Of a DNA stretch of 64,000 bases, positions 31,501-45,949 are shown one piece after another; the stretch's first letter is position 1, and every line of letters begins with the position of its first letter. The notes below the pieces were generated by a model that was not told the DNA's origin, made no database searches, and saw only the letters and a list, made by a program, of their open reading frames with translations. The position numbers and the translations under genes are program-made. This DNA comes from Anisus vortex (Eukaryota; Mollusca; Gastropoda; Planorbidae): NCBI GenBank assembly GCA_949126835.1, contig OX421507.1, forward strand, positions 32,254,882 through 32,318,881, written 5' to 3'.

Positions 31501-34127
31501 AGTCAACAGTGTTGTCTTATCTTGCTTTTGTGTCTTCTATTCTAATAGTCAACAGGGTTGTCTCATCTAGCTTTTGTGTATTGTATTCTAATAGTCAACA
31601 TGGTTGTCTTATCTTGCTTTTGTTTCTTATATTGTAATAGTCAACAGGGTTGTCTCATCTTGCTTTTGTGTCTTCTGTTCTAATAGTCAACAGGGTTGTC
31701 TCATCTAGCTTTTGTGTCTTCTATTCTAATAGTCAACAGGGTTGTCTCATCTAGCTTTTGTGTCTTATATTCTAATAGTCAACAGGGTTCTCATCATCAA
31801 CAGGGTTGTCTTATCTTGCCTTTTGTCTTCTATTCTAATAGTCAACAGGGTTGTCTTATCTTGCCTTTTGTCTTCTATTCTAATAGTCAACAGGGTTGTC
31901 TTATCTTACTTTTGTGTCTTCTATTCTAATAGTCAACAGGGTTGTCTCATCTTGCTTTTGTTTCTTATATTGTAATAGTCAACAGGGTTGTCTCATCTAG
32001 CTTTTGTGTCTTCTATTCTAATAGTCAACAGCGTTGTCTTATCTTGCTTTTGTGTCTTCTGTTCTAATAGTCAACAGGGTTGTCTCATCTTGCTTTTGTG
32101 TCTTATATTTTAATAGTCAACAGGGTTGTTTTATCTTGCTTTTGTGTCTTATATTTGAATAGTCAACAGGGTTGTCTTATCTTGCCTTTTGTCTTCTATT
32201 CAAATAGTCAACAGGATTGTCTTATCTTACTTTTGTGTCTTCTATTCTAATAGTCAACAGGGTTGTCTCATCTTGCTTTTGTGTCTTCTATTCTAATAGC
32301 AACAGGCTTGTCTTATCTTCCTTTTGTGTCTTGTATTCTAATAGTCAACAGGGTTGTCTCATCTAGCTTTTGTGTCTTCTATTCTAATATTCAACAGCGT
32401 TGTCTTATCTTGCTTTTGTGTCTTCTATTCTAATGATTAACAGGGTTGTCTCATTATGTATTAATGTCTGTTTTTATCAGAATGGTCAACAGGGTTGTCT
32501 CTTCTTGCTTTTGTGTCTTCTATTCTTATAGTCAACAGGGTTGTCTGAGTTGTCTCATCTTGCTATTGTGTCATCTATTCTAATAGTCATTAGGGTTGTC
32601 TCATCTTGCTTTTGTCTTCTAATTCTAATGGTTAACAGGGTTGTCTCATTATGTATTAATGTCTTCTTTTATCAGAATGCTCAACAGGGTTGTCTCTTCT
32701 TGCTTTTGTGTCTTCTATTATAATAGTCAATAGGGTTGTCTGAGTTGTCTCATCTTGCTATTGTCTATTATAATAGTCAACAGTTTTTTCTCATCTTGCT
32801 ATTGTGTTTTCTATTCTAATAGTCAACAGGGTTGTCTTATCTATCGTTTGTGTCTTCTATTCTAATATTAAACAGGGTTGTCTCATCTAGCTTTTGTGTC
32901 TTCTATTATAATAGTCAACATGGTTATCTTATCTTGCTTTTGTGTCTTCTATTCTAAAAGTCCATAGGGTTGTCTGAGTTGTCTCATCTTACTTTTGTGT
33001 CTTCTTTTCTAATAGTCAACAGGGTTGTCTCATCTTGCTTTTGTCTTCTATTCTAATAGTCAACAGGGTTGTCTCATCTTGCTTTTTTTGTCTTCTATTC
33101 TAATAGTCAACAGGGTTGTCTCATGTAGCTTTTGTTTACTGTATTCTAATAGTCAACAGGGTTGTCTCATCTAGCTTTTGTGTCTTCTATTCTAATAGTC
33201 AACAGGGTTGTCTCATCTTACTTTTGTGTCTTCTATTCTAATAGTCAACAGGCTTGTCTCAACTTGCTTTTGTGTAATTTTTTCTAATAGTCAACAGGGT
33301 TGTCTCATCTTGCTTTTGTGTCTTCTATTCTAATAGTCAACAGGGTTGTCTGAGTTGTCTCATCTTGCTATTGTGTCTCCTATTCTAATAGTCAACAGGG
33401 TTGTCTTATCTTGCCTTTTGTCTTCTATTCTAATAGTCAACAGGGTTGTCTTATCTTGCTTTTTTGTCTTCTATTCTAATGATTAACAGGGTTGTCTCAT
33501 TATGTATTAATGTCTTCTTCTTTTATTAGAATGGTCAACAGGGTTGTCTCTTCTTGCTTTTGTGTCTTCTATTCTTATAGTCAACAGGGTTGTCTGAGTT
33601 GTCTTATCTTGCTATTGTGTCATCTATTCTAATAGTTAACGGGGTTGTCTTATCTTGCTTTTTTGTCTTCTATTCTAATAGTCAACAGGGTTGTCTCATC
33701 TAGCTTTTGTGTATTGTATTCTAATATTCAACATGGCTGTCTCATCTAGCTTTTGTGTATTGTATTCTAATAGTCAACAGGGTTGTCTCATCTAGCTTTT
33801 GTGTCTTATATTCTAATAGTCAACAGGGTTGTCTCATCTTGCTTTTGTATCTTCTATTCTAATAGTGAATGGGTTGTCTTATCTTGCTTTTGTGTCTTAT
33901 ATTTTAATAGTCAACATGGTTGTCTCATCTAGGTTTTGTGTATTGTATTCTAATAGTCAACAGGCTTGTCTCATCTTGCTTTTGTGTCTTCTATTCTAAT
34001 AGTCAACAGCGTTGTCTTATCTTGCTTTTGTGTCTTCTATTCTAATAGTCAACAGGGTTGTCTCATCTAGCTTATGTGTATTGTATTCTAATAGTCAACA
34101 TGGTTGTCTCATCTAGCTTTTGTGTCT
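28575..34127 (+). repeat. 5553-bp higher-order repeat, copy A
   Basis: Unit order is matched by 34128-39680 at a constant offset of 5553 bp, checked at many landmarks (28834/34387, 29671/35224, 30057/35610, 31237/36790, 32541/38094, 33121/38674). Only scattered substitutions were seen, such as acagag/acaggg near 28784, ttattgtattc/ttattttattc near 28988 and gctattgtatc/gcttttgtatc near 31155. Confidence 0.9.
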
Positions 34128-37100
34128 TCTATTCTAATAGTCAACAGGGTTGTCTGAGATGTCTCATCTTGCTATTGTGTCATCTATTCTAAAAGACATT
34201 ACTGTTGTCTCATTTTGCTTTTGTGTCTTCTTTTCTAATAGTCAACAGGGTTTTCTCATCTTGCTTTTGTCTTCTATTCTAATAGTCAACAGGGTTGTCT
34301 TATCTTGCTTTTTTGTCTTCTATTCTAATAGTCAACAGGGTTGTCTCATGTAGCTTTTGTTTATTGTATTCTAATAGTCAACAGGGTTGTCTCATCTAGC
34401 TTTTGTGTCTTCTATTCTAATAGTCAACAGGGTTGTCTCATCTTACTTTTGTGTCTTCTATTCTAATAGTCAACAGGCTTGTCTCATCTTGCTTTTGTCT
34501 TCTATTCTAATAGTCAACAGGGTTGTCTCATGTAGCTTTTGTTTATTTTATTCTAATAGTCAACAGGGTTGTCTCATCTAGCTTCTGTGTCTTCTATTCT
34601 AATAGTCAACAGGGTTGTCTCATCTTACTTTTGTGTCTTCTATTCTAATAGTCAACAGGGTTGTCTCATCTTGCTTTTGTCTTCTATTCTAATAGTCAAC
34701 AGGGTTGTCTCATGTAGCTTTTGTTTATTGTATTCTAATAGTCAACAGGGTTGTCTCATCTAGCTTTTGTGTCTTCTATTCTAATAGTCAACAGGGTTGT
34801 CTCATCTTACTTTTGTGTTTTCTATTCTAATAGTCAACAGGCTTGTCTCATCTTGCTTTTGTGTAATCTTTTCTAATAGTCAACAGGGTTGTCTCATCTT
34901 GCTTTTGTGTCTTCTATTCTAATAGTCAACAGGGTTGTCTGAGTTGTCTCATCTTGCTATTGTGTCTTCTATTCTAATAGTCAACAGGGTTGTCTGAGTT
35001 GTCTCATCTTGCTATTGTGTCTTCTATTCTAATAGTCTACAGGCTTGTCTCATCTTGCTTTTGTCTTCTATTCTAATAGTCAACAGGGTTGTCTCATGTA
35101 GCTTTTGTTTATTGTATTCTAATAGTCAACAGGGTTGTCTCATCTAGCTTTTGTTTCTTCTATTCTAATAGTCAACAGGGTTGTCTCATCTTACTTTTGT
35201 GTCTTCTATTCTAATAGTCAACAGGGTTGTCTCATTATGTATTAATGTCTTCTTCTTTTATCAGAATGGTCAACAGGGTTGTCTCTTCTTGCTTTTGTGT
35301 CTTCTATTCTTATAGTCAACAGGGTTGTCTGAGTTGTCTTATCTTGCTATTGTGTCATCTATTCTAATAGTCAACAGGGTTGTCTTATCTTGATTTTTTG
35401 TCTTCTATTCTAATAGTCAACAGGGTTGTCTCATCTAGCTTTTGTGTATTGTATTCTAATATTCAACATGGTTGTCTCATCTAGGTTTTGTGTATTGTAT
35501 TCTAATAGTCAACAGGGTTGTCTCATCTAGCTTTTGTTTCTTATATTCTAATAGTCAACAGGGTTGTCTCATCTAGCTTTTATGTCTTATATTCTAATAG
35601 TCAACAGGGTTGTCTCATCTTGCTTTTGTGTCTTATATTTTAATAGTCAACAGGGTTGTCTTATCTTGCCTTTTGTCTTCTATTCTAAAAGTCAACAGGG
35701 TTGTCTCATCTTGCTTTTTTGTCTTCTATTTTAAAAGTCAACAGGGTTGTCTTATCTTACTTTTGTGTCTTCTATTCTTAAAGTCAACAGGGTTGTCTCA
35801 TCTTGCTTTTGTTTCTTATATTGTAATAGTCAACAGGGTTATCTCATCTAGCTTTTGTGTCTTCTATTCTAATAGTCAACAGTGTTGTCTTATCTTGCTT
35901 TTGTGTCTTCTATTCTAATAGTCAACAGGGTTGTCTCATCTAGCTTTTGTGTATTGTATTCTAATAGTCAACATGGTTGTCTTATCTTGCTTTTGTTTCT
36001 TATATTGTAATAGTCAACAGGGTTGTCTCATCTAGCTTTTGTGTCTTCTATTCTAATAGTCAACAGCGTTGTCTTATCTTGCTTTTGTGTCTTCTGTTCT
36101 AATAGTCAACAGGGTTGTCTCATCTAGCTTTTGTGTATTGTATTCTAATAGTCAACAGGGTTGTCTTATCTAGCTTTTGTGTCTTATATTCTAATAGTCA
36201 ACAGGGTTCTCATCATCAACAGGGTTGTCTTATCTTGCCTTTTGTCTTCTATTCTAATAGTCAACAGGGTTGTCTCATCTTACTTTTGTGTCTTCTATTC
36301 TAATAGTCAACAGGGTTGTCTCATTATGTATTAATGTCTTCTTCTTTTATCAGAATGGTCAACAGGGTTGTCTCTTCTTGCTTTTGTGTCTTCTACTCTT
36401 ATAGTCAACAGGGTTGTCTGAGTTGTCTTATCTTGCTATTGTGTCATCTATTCTAATAGTCAACAGGGTTGTCTTATCTTGCTTTTTTGTCTTCTATTCT
36501 AATAGTCAACAGGGTTGTCTCATCTAGCTTTTGTGTATTGTATTCTAATATTCAACATGGTTGTCTCATCTAGGTTTTGTGTATTGTATTCTAATAGTCA
36601 ACAGGGTTGTCTCATCTAGCTTTTGTGTCTTATATTCTAATAGTCAACAGGGTTGTCTCATCTAGCTTTTATGTCTTATATTCTAATAGTCAACAGGGTT
36701 GTCTCATCTTGCTTTTGTATCTTCTATTCTAATAGTGAATGGGTTGTCTTATCTTGCTTTTGTGTCTTATATTTTAATAGTCAACAGGGTTGTCTTATCT
36801 TGCTTTTGTGTCTTATATTTTAATAGTCAACAGGGTTGTCTTATCTTGCCTTTTGTCTTCTATTCTAAAAGTCAACAGGGTTGTCTCATCTTGCTTTTTT
36901 GTCTTCTATTTTAAAAGTCAACAGGGTTGTCTTATCTTACTTTTGTGTCTTCTATTCTTAAAGTCAACAGGGTTGTCTCATCTTGCTTTTGTTTCTTATA
37001 TTGTAATAGTCAACAGGGTTATCTCATCTAGCTTTTGTGTCTTCTATTCTAATAGTCAACAGTGTTGTCTTATCTTGCTTTTGTGTCTTCTATTCTAATA

Positions 37101-39680
37101 GTCAACAGGGTTGTCTCATCTAGCTTTTGTGTATTGTATTCTAATAGTCAACATGGTTGTCTTATCTTGCTTTTGTTTCTTATATTGTAATAGTCAACAG
37201 GGTTGTCTCATCTTGCTTTTGTGTCTTCTGTTCTAATAGTCAACAGGGTTGTCTCATCTAGCTTTTGTGTCTTCTATTCTAATAGTCAACAGGGTTGTCT
37301 CATCTAGCTTTTGTGTCTTATATTCTAATAGTCAACAGGGTTCTCATCATCAACAGGGTTGTCTTATCTTGCCTTTTGTCTTCTATTCTAATAGTCAACA
37401 GGGTTGTCTTATCTTGCCTTTTGTCTTCTATTCTAATAGTCAACAGGGTTGTCTTATCTTACTTTTGTGTCTTCTATTCTAATAGTCAACAGGGTTGTCT
37501 CATCTTGCTTTTGTTTCTTATATTGTAATAGTCAACAGGGTTGTCTCATCTAGCTTTTGTGTCTTCTATTCTAATAGTCAACAGCGTTGTCTTATCTTGC
37601 TTTTGTGTCTTCTGTTCTAATAGTCAACAGGGTTGTCTCATCTTGCTTTTGTGTCTTATATTTTAATAGTCAACAGGGTTGTTTTATCTTGCTTTTGTGT
37701 CTTATATTTGAATAGTCAACAGGGTTGTCTTATCTTGCCTTTTGTCTTCTATTCAAATAGTCAACAGGATTGTCTTATCTTACTTTTGTGTCTTCTATTC
37801 TAATAGTCAACAGGGTTGTCTCATCTTGCTTTTGTGTCTTCTATTCTAATAGCAACAGGCTTGTCTTATCTTCCTTTTGTGTCTTGTATTCTAATAGTCA
37901 ACAGGGTTGTCTCATCTAGCTTTTGTGTCTTCTATTCTAATATTCAACAGCGTTGTCTTATCTTGCTTTTGTGTCTTCTATTCTAATGATTAACAGGGTT
38001 GTCTCATTATGTATTAATGTCTGTTTTTATCAGAATGGTCAACAGGGTTGTCTCTTCTTGCTTTTGTGTCTTCTATTCTTATAGTCAACAGGGTTGTCTG
38101 AGTTGTCTCATCTTGCTATTGTGTCATCTATTCTAATAGTCATTAGGGTTGTCTCATCTTGCTTTTGTCTTCTAATTCTAATGGTTAACAGGGTTGTCTC
38201 ATTATGTATTAATGTCTTCTTTTATCAGAATGCTCAACAGGGTTGTCTCTTCTTGCTTTTGTGTCTTCTATTATAATAGTCAATAGGGTTGTCTGAGTTG
38301 TCTCATCTTGCTATTGTCTATTATAATAGTCAACAGTTTTTTCTCATCTTGCTATTGTGTTTTCTATTCTAATAGTCAACAGGGTTGTCTTATCTATCGT
38401 TTGTGTCTTCTATTCTAATATTAAACAGGGTTGTCTCATCTAGCTTTTGTGTCTTCTATTATAATAGTCAACATGGTTATCTTATCTTGCTTTTGTGTCT
38501 TCTATTCTAAAAGTCCATAGGGTTGTCTGAGTTGTCTCATCTTACTTTTGTGTCTTCTTTTCTAATAGTCAACAGGGTTGTCTCATCTTGCTTTTGTCTT
38601 CTATTCTAATAGTCAACAGGGTTGTCTCATCTTGCTTTTTTTGTCTTCTATTCTAATAGTCAACAGGGTTGTCTCATGTAGCTTTTGTTTACTGTATTCT
38701 AATAGTCAACAGGGTTGTCTCATCTAGCTTTTGTGTCTTCTATTCTAATAGTCAACAGGGTTGTCTCATCTTACTTTTGTGTCTTCTATTCTAATAGTCA
38801 ACAGGCTTGTCTCAACTTGCTTTTGTGTAATTTTTTCTAATAGTCAACAGGGTTGTCTCATCTTGCTTTTGTGTCTTCTATTCTAATAGTCAACAGGGTT
38901 GTCTGAGTTGTCTCATCTTGCTATTGTGTCTCCTATTCTAATAGTCAACAGGGTTGTCTTATCTTGCCTTTTGTCTTCTATTCTAATAGTCAACAGGGTT
39001 GTCTTATCTTGCTTTTTTGTCTTCTATTCTAATGATTAACAGGGTTGTCTCATTATGTATTAATGTCTTCTTCTTTTATTAGAATGGTCAACAGGGTTGT
39101 CTCTTCTTGCTTTTGTGTCTTCTATTCTTATAGTCAACAGGGTTGTCTGAGTTGTCTTATCTTGCTATTGTGTCATCTATTCTAATAGTTAACGGGGTTG
39201 TCTTATCTTGCTTTTTTGTCTTCTATTCTAATAGTCAACAGGGTTGTCTCATCTAGCTTTTGTGTATTGTATTCTAATATTCAACATGGCTGTCTCATCT
39301 AGCTTTTGTGTATTGTATTCTAATAGTCAACAGGGTTGTCTCATCTAGCTTTTGTGTCTTATATTCTAATAGTCAACAGGGTTGTCTCATCTTGCTTTTG
39401 TATCTTCTATTCTAATAGTGAATGGGTTGTCTTATCTTGCTTTTGTGTCTTATATTTTAATGGTCAACATGGTTGTCTCATCTAGGTTTTGTGTATTGTA
39501 TTCTAATAGTCAACAGGCTTGTCTCATCTTGCTTTTGTGTCTTCTATTCTAATAGTCAACAGCGTTGTCTTATCTTGCTTTTGTGTCTTCTATTCTAATA
39601 GTCAACAGGGTTGTCTCATCTAGCTTATGTGTATTGTATTCTAATAGTCAACATGGTTGTCTCATCTAGGTTTTGTGTAT
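34128..39680 (+). repeat. 5553-bp higher-order repeat, copy B
   Basis: Second copy of the block at 28575-34127. Much of it (about 34500-39550) recurs a third time at 54375-59427 with a displacement of 19,872 bp. Confidence 0.9.
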
Positions 39681-39689
39681 TGTATTCTA

Positions 39690-42290
39690 ATAGTCAACAG
39701 GCTTGTCTCATCTTGCTTTTGTGTCTTCTATTCTAATAGTCAACAGCGTTGTCTTATCTTGCTTTTGTGTCTTCTATTCTAATGATTAACAGGGTTGTCT
39801 TATTATGAATTAATGTCTGTTTTTATCAGAATGGTCAACAGGGTTGTCTCTTCTTGCTTTTGTGTCTTCTATTCTTATAGTCAACAGGGTTGTCTGAGAT
39901 GTCTCATCTTGCTATTGTGTCATCTATTCTAAAAGACATTACTGTTGTCTCATTTTGCTTTTGTGTCTTCTTTTCTAATAGTCAACAGGGTTTTCTCATC
40001 TTGCTTTTGTCTTCTATTCTAATAGTCAACAGGGTTGTCTTATCTTGCTTTTTTGTCTTCTATTCTAATAGTCAACAGGGTTGTCTCATGTAGCTTTTGT
40101 TTATTGTATTCTAATAGTCAACAGGGTTGTCTCATCTAGCTTTTGTGTCTTCTATTCTAATAGTCAACAGGGTTGTCTCATCTTACTTTTGTGTCTTCTA
40201 TTCTAATAGTCAACAGGCTTGTCTCATCTTGCTTTTGTCTTCTATTCTAATAGTCAACAGGGTTGTCTCATGTAGCTTTTGTTTATTTTATTCTAATAGT
40301 CAACAGGGTTGTCTCATCTAGCTTCTGTGTCTTCTATTCTAATAGTCAACAGGGTTGTCTCATCTTACTTTTGTGTCTTCTATTCTAATAGTCAACAGGG
40401 TTGTCTCATCTTGCTTTTGTCTTCTATTCTAATAGTCAACAGGGTTGTCTCATGTAGCTTTTGTTTATTGTATTCTAATAGTCAACAGGGTTGTCTCATC
40501 TAGCTTTTGTGTCTTCTATTCTAATAGTCAACAGGGTTGTCTCATCTTACTTTTGTGTTTTCTATTCTAATAGTCAACAGGCTTGTCTCATCTTGCTTTT
40601 GTGTAATCTTTTCTAATAGTCAACAGGGTTGTCTCATCTTGCTTTTGTGTCTTCTATTCTAATAGTCAACAGGGTTGTCTGAGTTGTCTCATCTTGCTAT
40701 TGTGTCTCCTATTCTAATAGTCAACAGGGTTGTCTTATCTTGCCTTTTGTCTTCTATTCTAATAGTCAACAGGGTTGTCTTATCTTGCTTTTTTGTCTTC
40801 TATTCTAATGATTAACAGGGTTGTCTCATTATGTATTAATGTCTTCTTCTTTTATTAGAATGGTCAACAGGGTTGTCTCTTCTTGCTTTTGTGTCTTCTA
40901 TTCTTATAGTCAACAGGGTTGTCTGAGTTGTCTTATCTTGCTATTGTGTCATCTATTCTAATAGTTAACGGGGTTGTCTTATCTTGCTTTTTTGTCTTCT
41001 ATTCTAATAGTCAACAGGGTTGTCTCATCTAGCTTTTGTGTATTGTATTCTAATATTCAACATGGCTGTCTCATCTAGCTTTTGTGTATTGTATTCTAAT
41101 AGTCAACAGGGTTGTCTCATCTAGCTTTTGTGTCTTATATTCTAATAGTCAACAGGGTTGTCTCATCTTGCTTTTGTATCTTCTATTCTAATAGTGAATG
41201 GGTTGTCTTATCTTGCTTTTGTGTCTTATATTTTAATAGTCAACATGGTTGTCTCATCTAGGTTTTGTGTATTGTATTCTAATAGTCAACAGGCTTGTCT
41301 CATCTTGCTTTTGTGTCTTCTATTCTAATAGTCAACAGCGTTGTCTTATCTTGCTTTTGTGTCTTCTATTCTAATGATTAACAGGGTTGTCTTATTATGA
41401 ATTAATGTCTGTTTTTATCAGAATGGTCAACAGGGTTGTCTCTTCTTGCTTTTGTGTCTTCTATTCTTATAGTCAACAGGGTTGTCTGAGATGTCTCATC
41501 TTGCTATTGTGTCATCTATTCTAAAAGACATTACTGTTGTCTCATTTTGCTTTTGTGTCTTCTTTTTTAATAGTCAACAGGGTTTTCTCATCTTGCTTTT
41601 GTCTTCTATTCTAATAGTCAACAGGGTTGTCTTATCTTGCTTTTTTGTCTTCTATTCTAATAGTCAACAGGGTTGTCTCATGTAGCTTTTGTTTATTGTA
41701 TTCTAATAGTCAACAGGGTTGTCTCATCTAGCTTTTGTGTCTTCTATTCTAATAGTCAACAGGGTTGTCTCATCTTACTTTTGTGTCTTCTATTCTAATA
41801 GTCAACAGGCTTGTCTCATCTTGCTTTTGTCTTCTATTCTAATAGTCAACAGGGTTGTCTCATGTAGCTTTTGTTTATTTTATTCTAATAGTCAACAGGG
41901 TTGTCTCATCTAGCTTCTGTGTCTTCTATTCTAATAGTCAACAGGGTTGTCTCATCTTACTTTTGTGTCTTCTATTCTAATAGTCAACAGGGTTGTCTCA
42001 TCTTGCTTTTGTCTTCTATTCTAATAGTCAACAGGGTTGTCTCATGTAGCTTTTGTTGATTGTATTCTAATAGTCAACAGGGTTGTCTCATCTAGCTTTT
42101 GTGTCTTCTATTCTAATAGTCAACAGGGTTGTCTCATCTTACTTTTGTGTTTTCTATTCTAATAGTCAACAGGCTTGTCTCATCTTGCTTTTGTGTAATC
42201 TTTTCTAATAGTCAACAGGGTTGTCTCATCTTGCTTTTGTGTCTTCTATTCTAATAGTCAACAGGGTTGTCTGAGTTGTCTCATCTTGCT
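39690..42290 (+). repeat. 1592-bp higher-order repeat, one full and one partial copy
   Basis: Landmarks at 39890, 40127 and 39676 recur at 41482, 41719 and 41268, each 1592 bp on. The second copy stops matching near 42290, where gtgtcttctattc replaces gtgtctcctattc. Confidence 0.8.
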
Positions 42291-42749
42291 ATTGTGTCTT
42301 CTATTCTAATAGTCAACAGGGTTGTCTGAGTTGTCTCATCTTGCTATTGTGTCTTCTATTCTAATAGTCTACAGGCTTGTCTCATCTTGCTTTTGTCTTC
42401 TATTCTAATAGTCAACAGGGTTGTCTCGTGTAGCTTTTGTTTATTGTATTCTAATAGTCAACAGGGTTGTCTCATCTAGCTTTTGTTTCTTCTATTCTAA
42501 TAGTCAACAGGGTTGTCTCATCTTACTTTTGTGTCTTCTATTCTAATAGTCAACAGGGTTGTCTCATTATGTATTAATGTCTTCTTCTTTTATCAGAATG
42601 GTCAACAGGGTTGTCTCTTCTTGCTTTTGTGTCTTCTATTCTTATAGTCAACAGGGTTGTCTGAGTTGTCTTATCTTGCTATTGTGTCATCTATTCTAAT
42701 AGTCAACAGGGTTGTCTTATCTTGATTTTTTGTCTTCTATTCTAATAGT

Positions 42750-44527
42750 CAACAGGGTTGTCTCATCTAGCTTTTGTGTATTGTATTCTAATATTCAACA
42801 TGGTTGTCTCATCTAGGTTTTGTGTATTGTATTCTAATAGTCAACAGGGTTGTCTCATCTAGCTTTTGTGTCTTATATTCTAATAGTCAACAGGGTTGTC
42901 TCATCTAGCTTTTATGTCTTATATTCTAATAGTCAACAGGGTTGTCTCATCTTGCTTTTGTATCTTCTATTCTAATAGTGAATGGGTTGTCTTATCTTGC
43001 TTTTGTGTCTTATATTTTAATAGTCAACAGGGTTGTCTTATCTTGCTTTTGTGTCTTATATTTTAATAGTCAACAGGGTTGTCTTATCTTGCCTTTTGTC
43101 TTCTATTCTAAAAGTCAACAGGGTTGTCTCATCTTGCTTTTTTGTCTTCTATTTTAAAAGTCAACAGGGTTGTCTTATCTTACTTTTGTGTCTTCTATTC
43201 TTAAAGTCAACAGGGTTGTCTCATCTTGCTTTTGTTTCTTATATTGTAATAGTCAACAGGGTTATCTCATCTAGCTTTTGTGTCTTCTATTCTAATAGTC
43301 AACAGTGTTGTCTTATCTTGCTTTTGTGTCTTCTATTCTAATAGTCAACAGGGTTGTCTCATCTAGCTTTTGTGTATTGTATTCTAATAGTCAACATGGT
43401 TGTCTTATCTTGCTTTTGTTTCTTATATTGTAATAGTCAACAGGGTTGTCTCATCTAGCTTTTGTGTCTTCTATTCTAATAGTCAACAGCGTTGTCTTAT
43501 CTTGCTTTTGTGTCTTCTGTTCTAATAGTCAACAGGGTTGTCTCATCTAGCTTTTGTGTATTGTATTCTAATAGTCAACAGGGTTGTCTTATCTAGCTTT
43601 TGTGTCTTATATTCTAATAGTCAACAGGGTTCTCATCATCAACAGGGTTGTCTTATCTTGCCTTTTGTCTTCTATTCTAATAGTCAACAGGGTTGTCTCA
43701 TCTTACTTTTGTGTCTTCTATTCTAATAGTCAACAGGGTTGTCTCATTATGTATTAATGTCTTCTTCTTTTATCAGAATGGTCAACAGGGTTGTCTCTTC
43801 TTGCTTTTGTGTCTTCTATTCTTATAGTCAACAGGGTTGTCTCATCTAGCTTTTGTGTATTGTATTCTAATATTCAACATGGTTGTCTCATCTAGGTTTT
43901 GTGTATTGTATTCTAATAGTCAACAGGGTTGTCTCATCTAGCTTTTGTGTCTTATATTCTAATAGTCAACAGGGTTGTCTCATCTAGCTTTTATGTCTTA
44001 TATTCTAATAGTCAACAGGGTTGTCTCATCTTGCTTTTGTATCTTCTATTCTAATAGTGAATGGGTTGTCTTATCTTGCTTTTGTGTCTTATATTTTAAT
44101 AGTCAACAGGGTTGTCTTATCTTGCTTTTGTGTCTTATATTTTAATAGTCAACAGGGTTGTCTTATCTTGCCTTTTGTCTTCTATTCTAAAAGTCAACAG
44201 GGTTGTCTCATCTTGCTTTTTTGTCTTCTATTTTAAAAGTCAACAGGGTTGTCTTATCTTACTTTTGTGTCTTCTATTCTTAAAGTCAACAGGGTTGTCT
44301 CATCTTGCTTTTGTTTCTTATATTGTAATAGTCAACAGGGTTATCTCATCTAGCTTTTGTGTCTTCTATTCTAATAGTCAACAGTGTTGTCTTATCTTGC
44401 TTTTGTGTCTTCTATTCTAATAGTCAACAGGGTTGTCTCATCTAGCTTTTGTGTATTGTATTCTAATAGTCAACATGGTTGTCTTATCTTGCTTTTGTTT
44501 CTTATATTGTAATAGTCAACAGGGTTG
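42750..44527 (+). repeat. 1079-bp spaced higher-order duplication
   Basis: A block of about 700 bp at 42750-43448 recurs at 43829-44527 (for example 42942/44021 and 43033/44112). The intervening 380 bp contains the ctcattatgtattaatg marker unit and an ggttctcatcatcaac short unit. Confidence 0.8.
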
Positions 44528-45949
44528 TCTCATCTTGCTTTTGTGTCTTCTGTTCTAATAGTCAACAGGGTTGTCTCATCTAGCTTTTGTGTATTGTATT
44601 CTAATAGTCAACAGGGTTGTCTCATCTAGCTTTTGTGTCTTATATTCTAATAGTCAACAGGGTTCTCATCATCAACAGGGTTGTCTTATCTTGCCTTTTG
44701 TCTTCTATTCTAATAGTCAACAGGGTTGTCTTATCTTGCCTTTTGTCTTCTATTCTAATAGTCAACAGGGTTGTCTTATCTTACTTTTGTGTCTTCTATT
44801 CTAATAGTCAACAGGGTTGTCTCATCTTGCTTTTGTTTCTTATATTGTAATAGTCAACAGGGTTGTCTCATCTAGCTTTTGTGTCTTCTATTCTAATAGT
44901 CAACAGCGTTGTCTTATCTTGCTTTTGTGTCTTCTGTTCTAATAGTCAACAGGGTTGTCTCATCTTGCTTTTGTGTCTTATATTTTAATAGTCAACAGGG
45001 TTGTTTTATCTTGCTTTTGTGTCTTATATTTGAATAGTCAACAGGGTTGTCTTATCTTGCCTTTTGTCTTCTATTCAAATAGTCAACAGGATTGTCTTAT
45101 CTTACTTTTGTGTCTTCTATTCTAATAGTCAACAGGGTTGTCTCATCTTGCTTTTGTGTCTTCTATTCTAATAGCAACAGGCTTGTCTTATCTTCCTTTT
45201 GTGTCTTGTATTCTAATAGTCAACAGGGTTGTCTCATCTAGCTTTTGTGTCTTCTATTCTAATATTCAACAGCGTTGTCTTATCTTGCTTTTGTGTCTTC
45301 TATTCTAATGATTAACAGGGTTGTCTCATTATGTATTAATGTCTGTTTTTATCAGAATGGTCAACAGGGTTGTCTCTTCTTGCTTTTGTGTCTTCTATTC
45401 TTATAGTCAAGAGGGTTGTCTGAGTTGTCTCATCTTGCTATTGTGTCATCTATTCTAATAGTCATTAGGGTTGTCTCATCTTGCTTTTGTCTTCTAATTC
45501 TAATGGTTAACAGGGTTGTCTCATTATGTATTAATGTCTTCTTTTATCAGAATGCTCAACAGGGTTGTCTCTTCTTGCTTTTGTGTCTTCTATTATAATA
45601 GTCAATAGGGTTGTCTGAGTTGTCTCATCTTGCTATTGTCTATTATAATAGTCAACAGTTTTTTCTCATCTTGCTATTGTGTTTTCTATTCTAATAGTCA
45701 ACAGGGTTGTCTTATGTATCGTTTGTGTCTTCTATTCTAATATTAAACAGGGTTGTCTCATCTAGCTTTTGTGTCTTCTATTATAATAGTCAACATGGTT
45801 ATCTTATCTTGCTTTTGTGTCTTCTATTCTAAAAGTCCATAGGGTTGTCTGAGTTGTCTCATCTTACTTTTGTGTCTTCTTTTCTAATAGTCAACAGGGT
45901 TGTCTCATCTTGCTTTTGTCTTATATTCTAATAGTCAACAGGGTTGTCT

